64,000 nt of DNA, from contig NZ_JACCDF010000013.1 of assembly GCF_013415105.1 (NCBI RefSeq), positions 1 to 64,000 of the forward strand. The letters are read 5' to 3'. Shown in pieces: positions 49,486 to 58,755 of the stretch. The translations under genes and the position numbers were made by a program. Under the pieces are notes generated by a model, which was not told where the DNA came from, searched no databases, and was given only the letters and a program-made list of their open reading frames with translations. Positions within the stretch are counted from its first letter, which is position 1, and the number at the start of each line of letters is the position of its first letter. The stretch is from Vreelandella salicampi. GTDB lineage: Bacteria > Pseudomonadota > Gammaproteobacteria > Pseudomonadales > Halomonadaceae.

Positions 49486-49989
49486 CTAAACTGTTATATC
49501 TAGATCTTCTTTAAAAGATGACTTTAGACCCAGTTTTTCCTGGATGATCCGGTCGCGAAGGACTCCATTCGATTTTTCTGAGCAAGCCAGCTCCCGCTCA
49601 ACAGCGATAATTCGAACGGCCAGTTCAGCTTTGGTTTGGCGCATCAAATAATGCATACGTCGCCGCTCCGCATCGGTGGGACTTTCCACTTCGCGAGCAA
49701 GCGACCGACCAACAGCACGCCGCCGGCGAACGGGTTGGGCGGCTTCTTCGTATAATTGATGGCATTCAGGATTTCGAAGAATAGTGGACTCGGAGATACC
49801 CATTCCCGTGTCGGAGAGTTCGCGCGATATTCTCGCAATTCGTCCCAGCGTCACGGGACTTCCGATCTCCTGCAACCGACTGATCGCTCGACGCACGATC
49901 GTGACGCTTCGATTGCGTCGCTGCTGATGACTGCGCTTCAAACCGGCCATTGCAGCCTCTGGACGCGCCTTACGGGATTGTGGTGTCAC
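49486..49989 (-). CDS. GmtX-like small partner protein of the recombination module
   Basis: 167 aa. N-terminal basic HTH-like region (RAISRLQEIGSPVTLGRIARISRELSDTGMGISESTILRNPECHQLY, about 34-80), then an Arg-rich linker (RRRRAVGRS) and a C-terminal coiled coil. This resembles TnpC of Tn554 and the third protein of the gamma-mobile-trio. Start overlaps the gmtZ stop by 4 bp. Known for relatives: assists or orients the two recombinases. Assignment rests on size, order and fold, not on a search. Confidence 0.72.
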   Translation of the reverse strand: MTPQSRKARPEAAMAGLKRSHQQRRNRSVTIVRRAISRLQEIGSPVTLGRIARISRELSDTGMGISESTILRNPECHQLYEEAAQPVRRRRAVGRSLAREVESPTDAERRRMHYLMRQTKAELAVRIIAVERELACSEKSNGVLRDRIIQEKLGLKSSFKEDLDITV

Positions 49990-52900
49990 CTCTCCTCCCT
50001 CCCGATGGTCAGTATGACGGGATCGGCAGCCGCCTGATCAGCTTGTTCCAGCAGTTCCATCTCGGCCAATACATCGTCGCAGCTCGCCATGGCTTCCTTT
50101 GCCTTGCGCCCTTCGGCGGGCAGGTTCTGTGCTTCTGCCATCTCCGCCATCTGCGCACAGGCCTGCCGGTAGACAATGACTTGGTCACGCTTGTGCCAGT
50201 CGGGCGCATTCCCGGCACAGCCAATGCAGGCGAACTTGATGGGACACTGACTGGCCACGGTGCACCGTCCACCGATAACCGGTATCAGTGCGCCCACCTG
50301 CTCCTGTGCGGCTTCGACCTGTCGTCGGATCTGTCCTGGGGATCGCACATGGGTACGAGACAGATCCACACGACTTTCAAAGATCTTTTGTTGCAACTCC
50401 ATTAGCCGGGCCGGCGTCGGCTGGGAATAGTACTCGGTCACTCGCACATCTCGCTGCTTCATGAGGAGTGCGATCACATCCACGGGCGTGTTCAACGCCC
50501 GCATTTCCGTGGCAAAGCCGTGGCGCAGCAGGTGGGAAGTGACCCGCACGGCTTCACCGGTAGCAGTTTGCAACGAGATGCCGTGCAACATGATGGACAT
50601 CGTCGCATTGACATCCTTATGACTGAAATGCTTTCCGGCATGCTGCCATAAGTAGGGCGCCGGTCGAAGTTTGTGACGCAAGCTTCTGGTAGGCGGGATG
50701 GTCTCCAGGTACTGTCCTCGCTCACGCTGGAACTTCCACCAGGCGTGTAGTGCCCTCATGCAGCGCTCGTCAATATAGTAGGGCTCTTCTGCCTGGCGTC
50801 CCTTGGGGATCGCGCGGAAAGCAATCGCTTCACGATCTTTGGCGAGAAGCACTCGTGATAAGTACTCTTGACTCAATCTTATCTGCAGGAACTCGTTCAT
50901 GCGAGCCCCGGTCTTGGTCATGATCTGAATGGCCGCATGCCCGACGAGAGCGGCTAGCCTGAGTGCCTCCAGTGGAATAAAGGTTATGTCAAGATCCCGT
51001 GAGATTCGCTCCAGCCAATGGGATATAGACACACCCCAAGTTGATCGTGGCGGGAGTTGGAAAGCCGCCTTTGAGAAGCCGTTATGCCTCAGAAAGTCAG
51101 AATCGATAACTTGAGACTTAAGCACATTGGCCTGCAAAAGCTCGATGAACCAGTAAGGCTCTATCAAAGTGGCATCATCACGAGCATGGCCACCCTCATA
51201 GCTTAGGAAGTAACGTGCCTGGTTACCTACCTTCGCACGTATACGCTGACGCTGATCCTGATGATAATAGAAGTCTTCTGCCACGGGCTCATGCACAGAA
51301 CGCAATGTTGCGGAATCCCAGAGCCTGAAATGCTGCTGTGTCGGTCGAGTGCGGCCTGATGTTGATACCGTTTCATCGGTGATCGAGAATGACATCGGCA
51401 GGGCTTCCCCTTCCCGTTCATGATGGGCAATGGCGTCCTGAAAGGCTGTATGCAGTCGCTCGACCTGAATGCTTCGGCGCTCGGCCACATCACGAAGCAG
51501 ATAGAATTGATCATGTACAACGGCGGTCGCTGCCTTGCGACGCATCCTCTGGTCGGTTCTCACGTCTCGATGGATAGTGGAGCGGTGCCAGAAGTGGTCA
51601 TCCTTCAATCCACTGAGCTGCCAGGGCGCCACGGCCCGGCGCTGCTCGGGTGTCAGTCTAAGCAAGTAATCCTCTTGTTTGCGCAGCAGGCGAAAATAGG
51701 TCTGCAGGAACCGACCGCGTTTGGGGGAGCCTTCTTCCGGCAACACCTCACCATCATGGTATCTTTGGTAAAACACCTCAGGGTCAAGTGCGTCGATATC
51801 CGGTAGCTTCAACTGTTTCAGATAGCGCGACATGTTGGAAAAGAAAGTGATGTCGTTAGGCCGGTTTCCATCGGCGAAGGTCATGACGAAGAATGCCACA
51901 TCCCGAAGTTTCGGCTGCGAAATGGAGTGAATCATCCGTCGTTGGGATTCATTGAAGGGCCGTCCCATGGTCGGTGATTCCAGAAAGGTCAACGGTAGGT
52001 GATGGAGCGCCGGCGATACCCTGTCGAGCACCCTCTCCAGCGTGATCTCCTTCCATGCTCGCAGCGGCCTGGCCTGATGCCCCGTTTCTTCTTCCCAACG
52101 CCGGATTTCTTGTTTAATGTGACGATCGTTGTGCTCGGAGATCCGCAGGACCTCGCTGTAGGCGACCGTATGTCCCTCGCTATGTAGGTGCTCAATGGTC
52201 AGACGTGTGAGCCGCGTAAGCACTTCACGTGAACGCCGCGTATTGGGAAGGGAATAGCGAAAGGTGTTGAAGTCCCGACGCCAGCCCTCATAGGCCTCAC
52301 GACTGTCGACTGGGGCGCTCAAGAGCTCATCGGCCAATGTTGCCACATAGTGGCGCGAATACCCCGACACGGTGGCGACGCTAAATCCTAAGCATCTACT
52401 GATGTCGGCCAGCTTGAAGGGAGTGCCGAGCCGGCGACGACGGTCCAGTTCGGCCTTGATCGATTCATTGCGCCGATTCAGCGCATGATTTTCGCCCACG
52501 AGGACGGTGGTACCGGAGGTGTCGAGAGATTTCCAGGCAACCGTGCGCGCTACCTGATGACCGGTCTCCTGCTCCCAGAGAACCAACTCCTCATTGAGGA
52601 CCTGTCTTCGTCCTCCCGTAAGGACTTCAACTGCGTTCACCGTCATCACCGCGTTCTCGCGATGCAGCTGTTCGATGACCAGCCGCGCAAAGCGTCGGAA
52701 CAGAACCGGACCACTTGTTGTGCGCGTAATAAAGGGGCGAAAGGTGCGGTAGTCACGTACCCAGCGTGCATAAGCTTCTTTATTCTCGACTGCCGTGTCC
52801 AACAACTCCGCTGCCAGTTCACGGACATAATGCTGGGTAACGCCACTGATCGTCTTGCGATCGTAGCCGGTTACCGCCATAATTTCCTGGTTCACGAATG

Positions 52901-52994
52901 CCACACCCAGCTCGCGTCGGCGATCAAGATCGGCACGTATCGTAAGCCGTCGATGCTCCGGATCAACGCGGTGTTGCCGTGCCGGCGGCGTCAT
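49986..52994 (-). CDS. GmtZ-like large tyrosine recombinase
   Basis: 1,002 aa. A long N-terminal part with three related HTH-like segments (VNQEIMAVTGYDRKTISGVTQHYVRELAAELL, LADISRCLGFSVATVSGYSRHYVATLADELL and relatives). The catalytic domain has R in KTGARMNEFLQI, HxxR in SHLLRHGFATEM and Y in RVTEYYSQPTP. A C-terminal cysteine cluster CTVASQCPIKFACIGCAG can bind zinc. The overall layout fits GmtZ/TnpB-Tn554-type integrases. ATGA overlaps at both ends. Intact, so the element could be mobile. Confidence 0.8.
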   Translation of the reverse strand: MTPPARQHRVDPEHRRLTIRADLDRRRELGVAFVNQEIMAVTGYDRKTISGVTQHYVRELAAELLDTAVENKEAYARWVRDYRTFRPFITRTTSGPVLFRRFARLVIEQLHRENAVMTVNAVEVLTGGRRQVLNEELVLWEQETGHQVARTVAWKSLDTSGTTVLVGENHALNRRNESIKAELDRRRRLGTPFKLADISRCLGFSVATVSGYSRHYVATLADELLSAPVDSREAYEGWRRDFNTFRYSLPNTRRSREVLTRLTRLTIEHLHSEGHTVAYSEVLRISEHNDRHIKQEIRRWEEETGHQARPLRAWKEITLERVLDRVSPALHHLPLTFLESPTMGRPFNESQRRMIHSISQPKLRDVAFFVMTFADGNRPNDITFFSNMSRYLKQLKLPDIDALDPEVFYQRYHDGEVLPEEGSPKRGRFLQTYFRLLRKQEDYLLRLTPEQRRAVAPWQLSGLKDDHFWHRSTIHRDVRTDQRMRRKAATAVVHDQFYLLRDVAERRSIQVERLHTAFQDAIAHHEREGEALPMSFSITDETVSTSGRTRPTQQHFRLWDSATLRSVHEPVAEDFYYHQDQRQRIRAKVGNQARYFLSYEGGHARDDATLIEPYWFIELLQANVLKSQVIDSDFLRHNGFSKAAFQLPPRSTWGVSISHWLERISRDLDITFIPLEALRLAALVGHAAIQIMTKTGARMNEFLQIRLSQEYLSRVLLAKDREAIAFRAIPKGRQAEEPYYIDERCMRALHAWWKFQRERGQYLETIPPTRSLRHKLRPAPYLWQHAGKHFSHKDVNATMSIMLHGISLQTATGEAVRVTSHLLRHGFATEMRALNTPVDVIALLMKQRDVRVTEYYSQPTPARLMELQQKIFESRVDLSRTHVRSPGQIRRQVEAAQEQVGALIPVIGGRCTVASQCPIKFACIGCAGNAPDWHKRDQVIVYRQACAQMAEMAEAQNLPAEGRKAKEAMASCDDVLAEMELLEQADQAAADPVILTIGREER

Positions 52995-54346
52995 GGTTTC
53001 AGCATCTCATCTAACATTTGCTGGCTCTCGGTAAGTGACTCGGGACGAGGAGCCGGTTGGGAACGGCGAGCGCGATCATGCCGGTGCTCACGTTCGATGC
53101 GAGCATGAATGCGATGAGCCAACTCCGGCAGGTTATGCCGGCGGATAGCTTGGTCATAGATTGGCAGCATGTCGCTTGTCCAGGCCATGAGCTCACGTAG
53201 GGCACCACGCAGGCTCTGCAGTTCCTCGGCGGATCGGGCACGCTGGTGGATGTCATTGAGCGCCTGTGTCACGAACCAGTGGCGGACCTGATGGCAACGC
53301 ACTTGTAGGCCCGCGGCGTTTAGCGCCGGTGCCCAATAGTCGCGGCGGAAGTGGTCCGGGTTCATTGATGTGCCGCGTCGAGTCAGAAACAGTGGAATGC
53401 GGTGAAGGGCTTCCACAGGGAGTTCAGCGAGTTCCGACAGCCCATATCCTCGGGGATCTAGCCGAGCACGCTGCTCGTCCACATATCGTCGCAAGACCTT
53501 GGCCGTGCGGTCGGTAATGAACAGCCTTTTCACTCGGCGTCCATGACTTCCCTTGCTGATCGCCAACATCTCTCGCATAAAACCACTCTGTACCCAGTCC
53601 GCCACGCTGAGTTGGCAAGCCTCGTGCACACGGCAGCCGCTATCAAAGAGGATACGTACCAAGGCGGTTTCACGTAGTGTCCACCCCCACTGCTCACCAG
53701 CTGACATGACCTTATTCATCAGGGCTGGTTCATCCAGTATCTCGGGTAACCATTGATTCCCCTTCAGCCGGAAATAACTGGCGGAAAGGCGTATCTCTCG
53801 AACGCCGTCTACGCCGCTGTCAGCAGGCATGGGCATTCGACCATGGGCATCGACAAACGCTCGGAGTTGCCGGCGGCGCTCCTCTTCGATGTAACGGCGG
53901 GCGCCGTCGGCATCCATCGGATTGCCATGGTGATAGTGACCGTGCTCATGCAGTACCGTGTAGAACGATCTCAGCGCCGCCAGGAGCCGTTCTAGGCGCC
54001 GGCCAGTCTGCCAAGTCGGTTCGATCCGACGGGTTTCGAATCCACCGCGATCTCGACCCAACGCCACGATGCACTTCATTTCCGAAGCGAGAAAGAAAGC
54101 CAACAGTGCCCGCACCTGAGCCGGTGGCCCCAGCAACTGCCAACCCTGTCGAATCACGACGGGATGATCTGTCGCCCATGAAGCAAAGGAAACCACTTCC
54201 CTCGTGTAGGCTCTTGCCGTCAGCGATGCATGGTGACGCACGGACATGCAGGCATAGAGGGTCAGCTCTGGGTGCGGCAACCCTTCTCGATCCACAACAT
54301 GAAAGGGAAAGTCCCCTTCGGCACGTAGGACCCGATAAACCGGCAT
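52991..54346 (-). CDS. GmtY-like tyrosine recombinase
   Basis: 451 aa. An N-terminal arm-binding (SAM-like) domain is followed by a phage-integrase fold with R in LFDSGCRVHEACQL, K in ISKGSHGRRVK, HxxR in RCHQVRHWFVTQAL and the nucleophile Y in WTSDMLPIYDQAIRR. First gene of the trio, 105 bp inside the right end, so its promoter must overlap the recombination end. Expected to cut and join the element ends in umuC with GmtZ. Assigned from fold, order and size. Confidence 0.82.
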   Translation of the reverse strand: MPVYRVLRAEGDFPFHVVDREGLPHPELTLYACMSVRHHASLTARAYTREVVSFASWATDHPVVIRQGWQLLGPPAQVRALLAFFLASEMKCIVALGRDRGGFETRRIEPTWQTGRRLERLLAALRSFYTVLHEHGHYHHGNPMDADGARRYIEEERRRQLRAFVDAHGRMPMPADSGVDGVREIRLSASYFRLKGNQWLPEILDEPALMNKVMSAGEQWGWTLRETALVRILFDSGCRVHEACQLSVADWVQSGFMREMLAISKGSHGRRVKRLFITDRTAKVLRRYVDEQRARLDPRGYGLSELAELPVEALHRIPLFLTRRGTSMNPDHFRRDYWAPALNAAGLQVRCHQVRHWFVTQALNDIHQRARSAEELQSLRGALRELMAWTSDMLPIYDQAIRRHNLPELAHRIHARIEREHRHDRARRSQPAPRPESLTESQQMLDEMLKP

Positions 54347-54451
54347 GAGAGAGGTTACCTCATCAGGGAAGGCGCACTGATGCTACCTGCACGTGTCCGA
54401 TGACTGTGTTGTAGCATCATCAGTCAGAAAGAGTCTGCTCTGTAGTATAGG
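54347..54451. other. Right end of the element, non-coding
   Basis: 105 bp between the gmtY start and the resumed umuC. It should hold the gmtY promoter and recombinase sites. TGATGC..GCATCA inverted pieces (GTAGCATCATC against ACTGATGCTACC) are visible at about 54376-54422. Confidence 0.5.
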
Positions 54452-55300
54452 GCCAAGGTGGCCACCGGCATCGCCAAGAAGCAACCCGCCTATGGGGGTG
54501 TCTGCGTCCTCGAGGCGGACCACCCGGCGACCCGGACTCACTTGGGGCGCATGCCCGTGACGGATGTGTGGGGCGTGGCGAGCCGGACAGGCGAGAAGCT
54601 GGCGCGGCTGCGTATCCACGCCGCCCTGGATCTTCGCGAGGCCAACCCCAGCGAGATCCGCAGACGCTTTGGCATTGTGCTCGAGCGGACCCTATGGGAG
54701 CTGCGCGGCCAGGATGTGATCCGCCTGGATGACATCGACCAGAAACGCCAGAACATCATGACCAGCCGCACGTTCGGGAGCACCACCGGGCGCCTCGAGG
54801 ATCTGCGCGAGGCGGTTCGATCGCATGCGCAGGCTGGCGCCGAGAAGGTGCGCCGCCAGCAGTCCGTGGCCCGGGCCGTGATGGTGTTCCTGTCGACGCC
54901 TCGCTTTCGCAGCGACCTCCCCCAGGACTTTCCCAGCCTGACCCTCACCTTGCCGCGGCCGACCGATGACAGCCGGCTCATCGTCGCTGCGGCACAACGT
55001 GCCCTGGAGGCCATCTACCGGCCAGGACTGCTCTATGCCAAGGCAGGCGTCATGATGGTCGACCTCGTGGATCGTGAAGGCATGCAGCTCGATTGGCTCG
55101 AGGGTCAACAGACGGAAGCCGAGCGCCAGCAGTCGGCGAAGGTGATGGGCGTGATGGATGCCCTCAACCGCGAGTTCGGCCGGGGCACGGTGACGCTTGG
55201 GGGCCGCCGTCAGGATGAGCGCTGGCGCCAGCGGCATGCACGGCAGACGCCGCGGTTTCTGACCTCATGGGATGAGCTGCCCAGCGTGAGAATGGGCTGA
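54452..55300 (+). pseudogene. umuC: 3' fragment of umuC
   Basis: About 282 residues continue the interrupted frame: AKVATGIAKK, the thumb and little-finger domains, and the C-terminal DUF4113-type end (RGTVTLGGRRQDERWRQRHARQTPRFLTSWDELP). A GTG at 54458 could start translation, but there is no ribosome site and the catalytic domain is missing, so this is a dead remnant. Precise excision of the 19.7-kb element would restore the gene. Confidence 0.92.
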
Positions 55301-55316
55301 GACGAAGCGGAAGGCG

Positions 55317-55616
55317 CTACTTCGCCCTTGGCGGGGGGAGCATGCGCTGAAGCACCCTGTCGGTGAATCCAGCGTCATCCTCTGGCACGTTGCCGCCCTC
55401 CTCCTGGATGATCCAGCTGAGCGCGGCATGCAGCATGTAGGCCTGCACATGAGACGGCACCGGAAAGGTGCCAGCCCGCCATTCATAGAGCCTGTTCGGA
55501 CGGTACTTGGTGCCCAGGTCGCGGTTGAGCTGGGCCAGGGCCTCCGACTTGGGGTGCGTGCCGCCAGCGGTGGCGACGTGGAGCCAGGAGTCTATGAGGT
55601 TGGAGGGCTTGGGCAT
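55317..55616 (-). CDS. Hypothetical protein, HTH-like
   Basis: 99 aa, soluble. KSEALAQLNRDLGTKYRPNRLYEWRAGTFPVPSHVQAYML (about 23-62) resembles a small HTH of phage or plasmid origin (DUF-type ParB-adjacent proteins). The stop lies 17 bp from that of the convergent umuC remnant. First of a long run of minus-strand orphans. No family assigned. Confidence 0.5.
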   Translation of the reverse strand: MPKPSNLIDSWLHVATAGGTHPKSEALAQLNRDLGTKYRPNRLYEWRAGTFPVPSHVQAYMLHAALSWIIQEEGGNVPEDDAGFTDRVLQRMLPPPRAK

Positions 55617-55622
55617 CAGGGA

Positions 55623-56162
55623 TTATCGGTTCGTGAAGAGGGAATGTAGGGCCTTGCTCAGAAAGCCTCGCTTGGGCTCACCCGACGCTTCAGCGGGTTC
55701 CGGCGCCGCCTCGGGGACCGAGGCCGCGTCCTCAGCATCGCTCCTCAGGGTGGCCGCCTCGGGCTCACCGCGGAAGTAGTTGGCCAACGCGACCCGCTCC
55801 TCAAGATACGATGTCGAGACACTGTTGGACAGGTCCGCGGCCTCTGCCGGCGTGAGCACGGCAGGAGAGCCCTCGACCTCTTCTGCGATCGCCCTCAGGC
55901 CTTCCTGGTTGAAGGGCAGCTCTGCGCCCCGGAAGATGGCCGAGAGGATGGCTTGCAGCATGCCGATGGTCGGTATCTCCTCGCCCTCTATCCCGAAGAT
56001 CCAGCTGCCCTCGAGGTTGAAGAAGAACGTCCCCATGGCCTCGTCGTAGCCGGCCACGCCATGGCTGAGCCAGTCATAGAGGTCGTACCCTACGAGGTCG
56101 GTGAGGTCTTCCTGGGCCTCGGTGGGGTCGTGTAGCACCTTGAAGAAGCCGTGTCGTGACAT
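55623..56162 (-). CDS. Hypothetical protein
   Basis: 179 aa from ATG 56162. Acidic and soluble. The middle contains FFNLEGSWIFGIEGEEIPTIGMLQAILSAIFRGAELPF, and the C-terminal third is a Glu/Ala-rich linker ending in a basic tail (KRGFLSKALHSLFTNR). No signature. 6 bp before the next gene. Confidence 0.5.
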   Translation of the reverse strand: MSRHGFFKVLHDPTEAQEDLTDLVGYDLYDWLSHGVAGYDEAMGTFFFNLEGSWIFGIEGEEIPTIGMLQAILSAIFRGAELPFNQEGLRAIAEEVEGSPAVLTPAEAADLSNSVSTSYLEERVALANYFRGEPEAATLRSDAEDAASVPEAAPEPAEASGEPKRGFLSKALHSLFTNR

Positions 56163-56172
56163 AGGTAGTGTC

Positions 56173-56490
56173 CTATCCCTGTGATGGTTTGTGCTGGTCG
56201 ATCCAGCAGAAGTGTTCGCCCGGCGTGAGCCACTGGCCCTGGAAGTTGATATGGCCAAGGGTCACATTGCCGAGGAGCGGATGGTCACGCCGAGCGTAGT
56301 CAGCGCAGCCTGGATTGGTGCAGTAGCAGCTCAATGGGTAGGCGACGTTGCCGCACGAGTTGCAGCGCGACACCGGGTATATCTCCAGCATGGCCTGCTG
56401 CTGCTCGAGGTCATCGTCGTAGGTGCTGCTGGGTGCGTGCGTCTTGGCACCTTGCAGCTTCCGCCGCAGTCGCTGCATAGCGTCGTTCAT
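56173..56490 (-). CDS. Zinc-ribbon-like hypothetical protein
   Basis: 105 aa from ATG 56490. Cys pairs SRCNSCGNVAYPLSCYCTNPGC (about 42-63) form a likely zinc site, with HINFQGQWLTPGEHFCWIDQH after it. The N-terminus is basic (MQRLRRKLQGAKTH). No family recognised. The gene lies between two orphans on the same strand. Confidence 0.5.
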   Translation of the reverse strand: MNDAMQRLRRKLQGAKTHAPSSTYDDDLEQQQAMLEIYPVSRCNSCGNVAYPLSCYCTNPGCADYARRDHPLLGNVTLGHINFQGQWLTPGEHFCWIDQHKPSQG

Positions 56491-56512
56491 GGTCGCGGCT
56501 TCTCCAGGCGCC

Positions 56513-57226
56513 CTACAGAGCGCCCTCCTCGAGGTGGATCTGTGCCGGGGCCGGTTGCGTCCCAACGCCGCGGAAGAGCTGCGCGGCCTTGCCTGCCTCG
56601 CGTCCCGAGCGGATCGCATGGATCTCCTGCTCGCTGCTGGCTGGGGGCTGCTCGCGCCACTCGGCCTTTTCCAGCTCACCGTAGGTCTTCTCCTTGAAGC
56701 GCTCGATCACGTCGCGGTCCTGCTCGCTGATCGCGATGGCCTCCACCTTGGAGCGCACGGCTTGCACCCAGGACTCGCAGAACAGGTCGCAATGGCGGCT
56801 TTTCCGACGGGGCGCCATGCGCGGGTGCAGCTCCTTCCTGTAGCGGTTGCGGTCGGCGCTGATCTGGCGGAACAGCACCTCATAGCAGTATTGGGCTGCC
56901 TGGGGCTTCTCGCCGATGCCGACGAAGACGGCCCAGTTCTGCCAGACGCCACCGAGCTTCTGGTAGCGGTTCATGACTTGCACGCCGAACACCTCGCCGA
57001 TGGTGCTTCTCAGAAACACCACCCAGGCGGGCAGTGACTTCGCACGAGACGCGCCCCGCGCCTCGGCCTCGCTGACGGTGTGCAACGACAGGTCTGAAGC
57101 GGTCAGGTTGTGCTTCTCCATCAGCTTCTGGGCCTGGCGCAGCGCGGCAGCTGCCTCTGCCGGGTTGTCGCTGCTGGCGAGGTTCATGCACTTCTGGATC
57201 TTGTCCAGGACGCGGCTCGTGCTCAT
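56513..57226 (-). CDS. DUF2786-domain protein
   Basis: 237 aa. The N-terminus VLDKIQKCMNLASSDNPAEAAAALRQAQKLMEKHNLT is a clear DUF2786 domain (about 5-41); the following WVVFLRSTIGEVFGVQVMNR fits the usual second part (DUF7168-like). Such proteins are widespread on phages and plasmids with unknown function, perhaps nucleic-acid binding. Start ATG 57226 has AGGAGG upstream. Intact. Confidence 0.85.
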   Translation of the reverse strand: MSTSRVLDKIQKCMNLASSDNPAEAAAALRQAQKLMEKHNLTASDLSLHTVSEAEARGASRAKSLPAWVVFLRSTIGEVFGVQVMNRYQKLGGVWQNWAVFVGIGEKPQAAQYCYEVLFRQISADRNRYRKELHPRMAPRRKSRHCDLFCESWVQAVRSKVEAIAISEQDRDVIERFKEKTYGELEKAEWREQPPASSEQEIHAIRSGREAGKAAQLFRGVGTQPAPAQIHLEEGAL

Positions 57227-57257
57227 GTGGAAAGGCCTCCTTAGGCGTTCAACTGGC

Positions 57258-57452
57258 TCATTGGCTTTGGGCCATGGCGCTGGCTTCCCAGTCCGCCTCT
57301 TCCACCCACTGGTTCACTCGCTTGGCAACACTGTCCCAGCTCTCACCGTCGAGGAGTCGATCGATCGCTTGCTGTTGCTGGGCGGGCTCCAGGTGGTCGA
57401 ACAGGGTATGCAGGCTCAGTTCACGGCGGGCTGCATCGGTCTTCATCGTCAT
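57258..57452 (-). CDS. Hypothetical small protein
   Basis: 64 aa, acidic. Helical FDHLEPAQQQQAIDRLLDGESWDSVAKRVNQWVEEADW. Starts with the pair MTM, so the second methionine is an alternative. Downstream is the DUF2786 gene on the same strand, 31 bp away, so the two may be co-translated. No family recognised. Confidence 0.45.
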   Translation of the reverse strand: MTMKTDAARRELSLHTLFDHLEPAQQQQAIDRLLDGESWDSVAKRVNQWVEEADWEASAMAQSQ

Positions 57453-57478
57453 GGGTCATTCCTTACGTCAGGTTGATG

Positions 57479-57515
57479 GAAAGGCCGAGCCCATGGGGCT
57501 CGGCAGGCCTTTCCA
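57479..57515. other. Strong hairpin between two minus-strand genes
   Basis: GGAAAGGCCGAGCCC-atg-GGGCTCGGCAGGCCTTTCC: nested inverted repeats with a nearly continuous stem. No T-run follows, so it is probably a processing or pausing element rather than a terminator. Confidence 0.5.
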
Positions 57516-57573
57516 GCTATCCAGGGCGCGTGACCACCGGGCATGGAAAGGCCTGGAAAGCATGGAAACGTGG

Positions 57574-57945
57574 TCACGCCGCGTCCCAGCAGCAGGCCTC
57601 CCAGGCGTCGACCACCGAGAGGAGGACCGACGAGCAGGAGGCCTGCATGGAGGTGATGGGGAGGCGCCGGCCGGGCTCGACGGTCAGCGAGGCTGTCTCA
57701 CCCGATTCGGTGGTGAGGGTCAGCGTGCCTTTGCGCTGCTGCCCGAGGGCGCCCACCAGCTCCTCGAGGCTGACTGGTTGCCGCTGCTGCCTACCTGTTC
57801 CGAGGGTGACGCGCTCGAGCGATCCGTTGACCAGCTTTCCGATCCCTTGCGGGGTCAGCTCACCCAGCAGGCGTTCCAGGATGCTCATGAGGGACGGGGG
57901 TGCCTCGGCACAATTCGCCGAGGGAGCTTGTTCAAGCGCCAGCAT
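57574..57945 (-). CDS. Hypothetical protein
   Basis: 123 aa from ATG 57945. No signal peptide. LMSILERLLGELTPQGIGKLVNGSLERVTLG is helical, and GTLTLTTESGETASLTVEPGRRLPI is strand-rich, giving a small two-part fold. It overlaps the next upstream gene by 14 bp. No family recognised. Confidence 0.45.
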   Translation of the reverse strand: MLALEQAPSANCAEAPPSLMSILERLLGELTPQGIGKLVNGSLERVTLGTGRQQRQPVSLEELVGALGQQRKGTLTLTTESGETASLTVEPGRRLPITSMQASCSSVLLSVVDAWEACCWDAA

Positions 57946-58114
57946 GGTGACGGAGGCTCCGTGTTTCCTCGCGAACCTTGGCAACCCAGTCCCAGTAGGA
58001 GAGCTGTGTGTCGCCGTTCTGATATTCGAGCTGCCAGTCCTGGCGGGGGAATTGCGGGTGCTCGTGGGAGGCCTTGCGGCCTCGCAGCGGAATGTTCTGG
58101 TTGTGATCGGTCAT
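57932..58114 (-). CDS. Hypothetical small protein
   Basis: 60 aa from ATG 58114. Basic, hydrophilic, with several aromatic residues (PQFPRQDWQLEYQNGDTQLSYWDWVAKV). Short but the overlap with its neighbour and the good context (minus-strand run) make it plausible. No family recognised. Confidence 0.4.
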   Translation of the reverse strand: MTDHNQNIPLRGRKASHEHPQFPRQDWQLEYQNGDTQLSYWDWVAKVREETRSLRHHAGA

Positions 58115-58136
58115 GAGATCGCTCCGTGATGCAGAG

Positions 58137-58496
58137 TTACGCAGCAGCCTCGCTGCAAAACGTGGCTTTCCAGTCATGGATGGGAAGTCCGGGGACAGGG
58201 CGGGCATCGGGGTCGAGCATGAGCCACCGAAGGCCAGCGCTGCGCGCTTCCTTGGCGAGGGCGCACAACACCGGCAGATCGACATGAGCGGCCTCACTCG
58301 GGTAATGCGCCGCGCAGTCCCGTGGAAAGTCGGCGGATATGACGAACCATTCTCGATGGGCGCTTGCCCCTGTGATCGCGCGATTAGCCAGCAGGATGGC
58401 CACGGTTTCCGCCTCCTCTTCCGGGAGGTGGAAAGTCCTCAGTGTCACCATGCGCTGGGCCTGATTGATGGGGGCAAGAGCCAATGGAGATGTCAT
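58137..58496 (-). CDS. DUF5983-like protein
   Basis: 119 aa from ATG 58496. The second half (ALAKEARSAGLRWLMLDPDARPVPGLPIHDW) matches the C-terminal signature of DUF5983, a family common on plasmids and islands with no known function. The first half is amphipathic and ends in REWFVISADFPRD. It is the first gene of the minus-strand run. Confidence 0.65.
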   Translation of the reverse strand: MTSPLALAPINQAQRMVTLRTFHLPEEEAETVAILLANRAITGASAHREWFVISADFPRDCAAHYPSEAAHVDLPVLCALAKEARSAGLRWLMLDPDARPVPGLPIHDWKATFCSEAAA

Positions 58497-58647
58497 GCGT
58501 TCACCTGTCCCGCCGAATGGATGTGGTTCTATTATAGTCCCAGATATAGGACTATTCCAAGAGACCGAGGCGTCGGCCCCGGCCAAAGGAGAGCCGGTGT
58601 CACAGCATGGGTAGGGGCGTGACCGTCACTCAGGGGGGGAAGATCGA

Positions 58648-58663
58648 ATTTCGCATGCGAAAT
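58648..58663. promoter_or_regulatory. ATTTCGCATGCGAAAT palindrome, copy 3
   Basis: Perfect 16-bp palindrome in the intergenic region between the divergent gene pair 58137-58496 and 58756-59220. Confidence 0.6.
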
Positions 58664-58755
58664 CGCCCCGGCCTTCTGGGTGCGGTTATTGCTATGTCGA
58701 AGGATGTGATGTGTGGCACGCTCGATGTGTCATTTCCCGGATCAGAGAGGCAGGC

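Noticed and set aside
54458..55300. The right-hand umuC part as an independent gene
   Set aside because: It lacks the catalytic domain and a ribosome site, and its sequence continues exactly where the left fragment stops.
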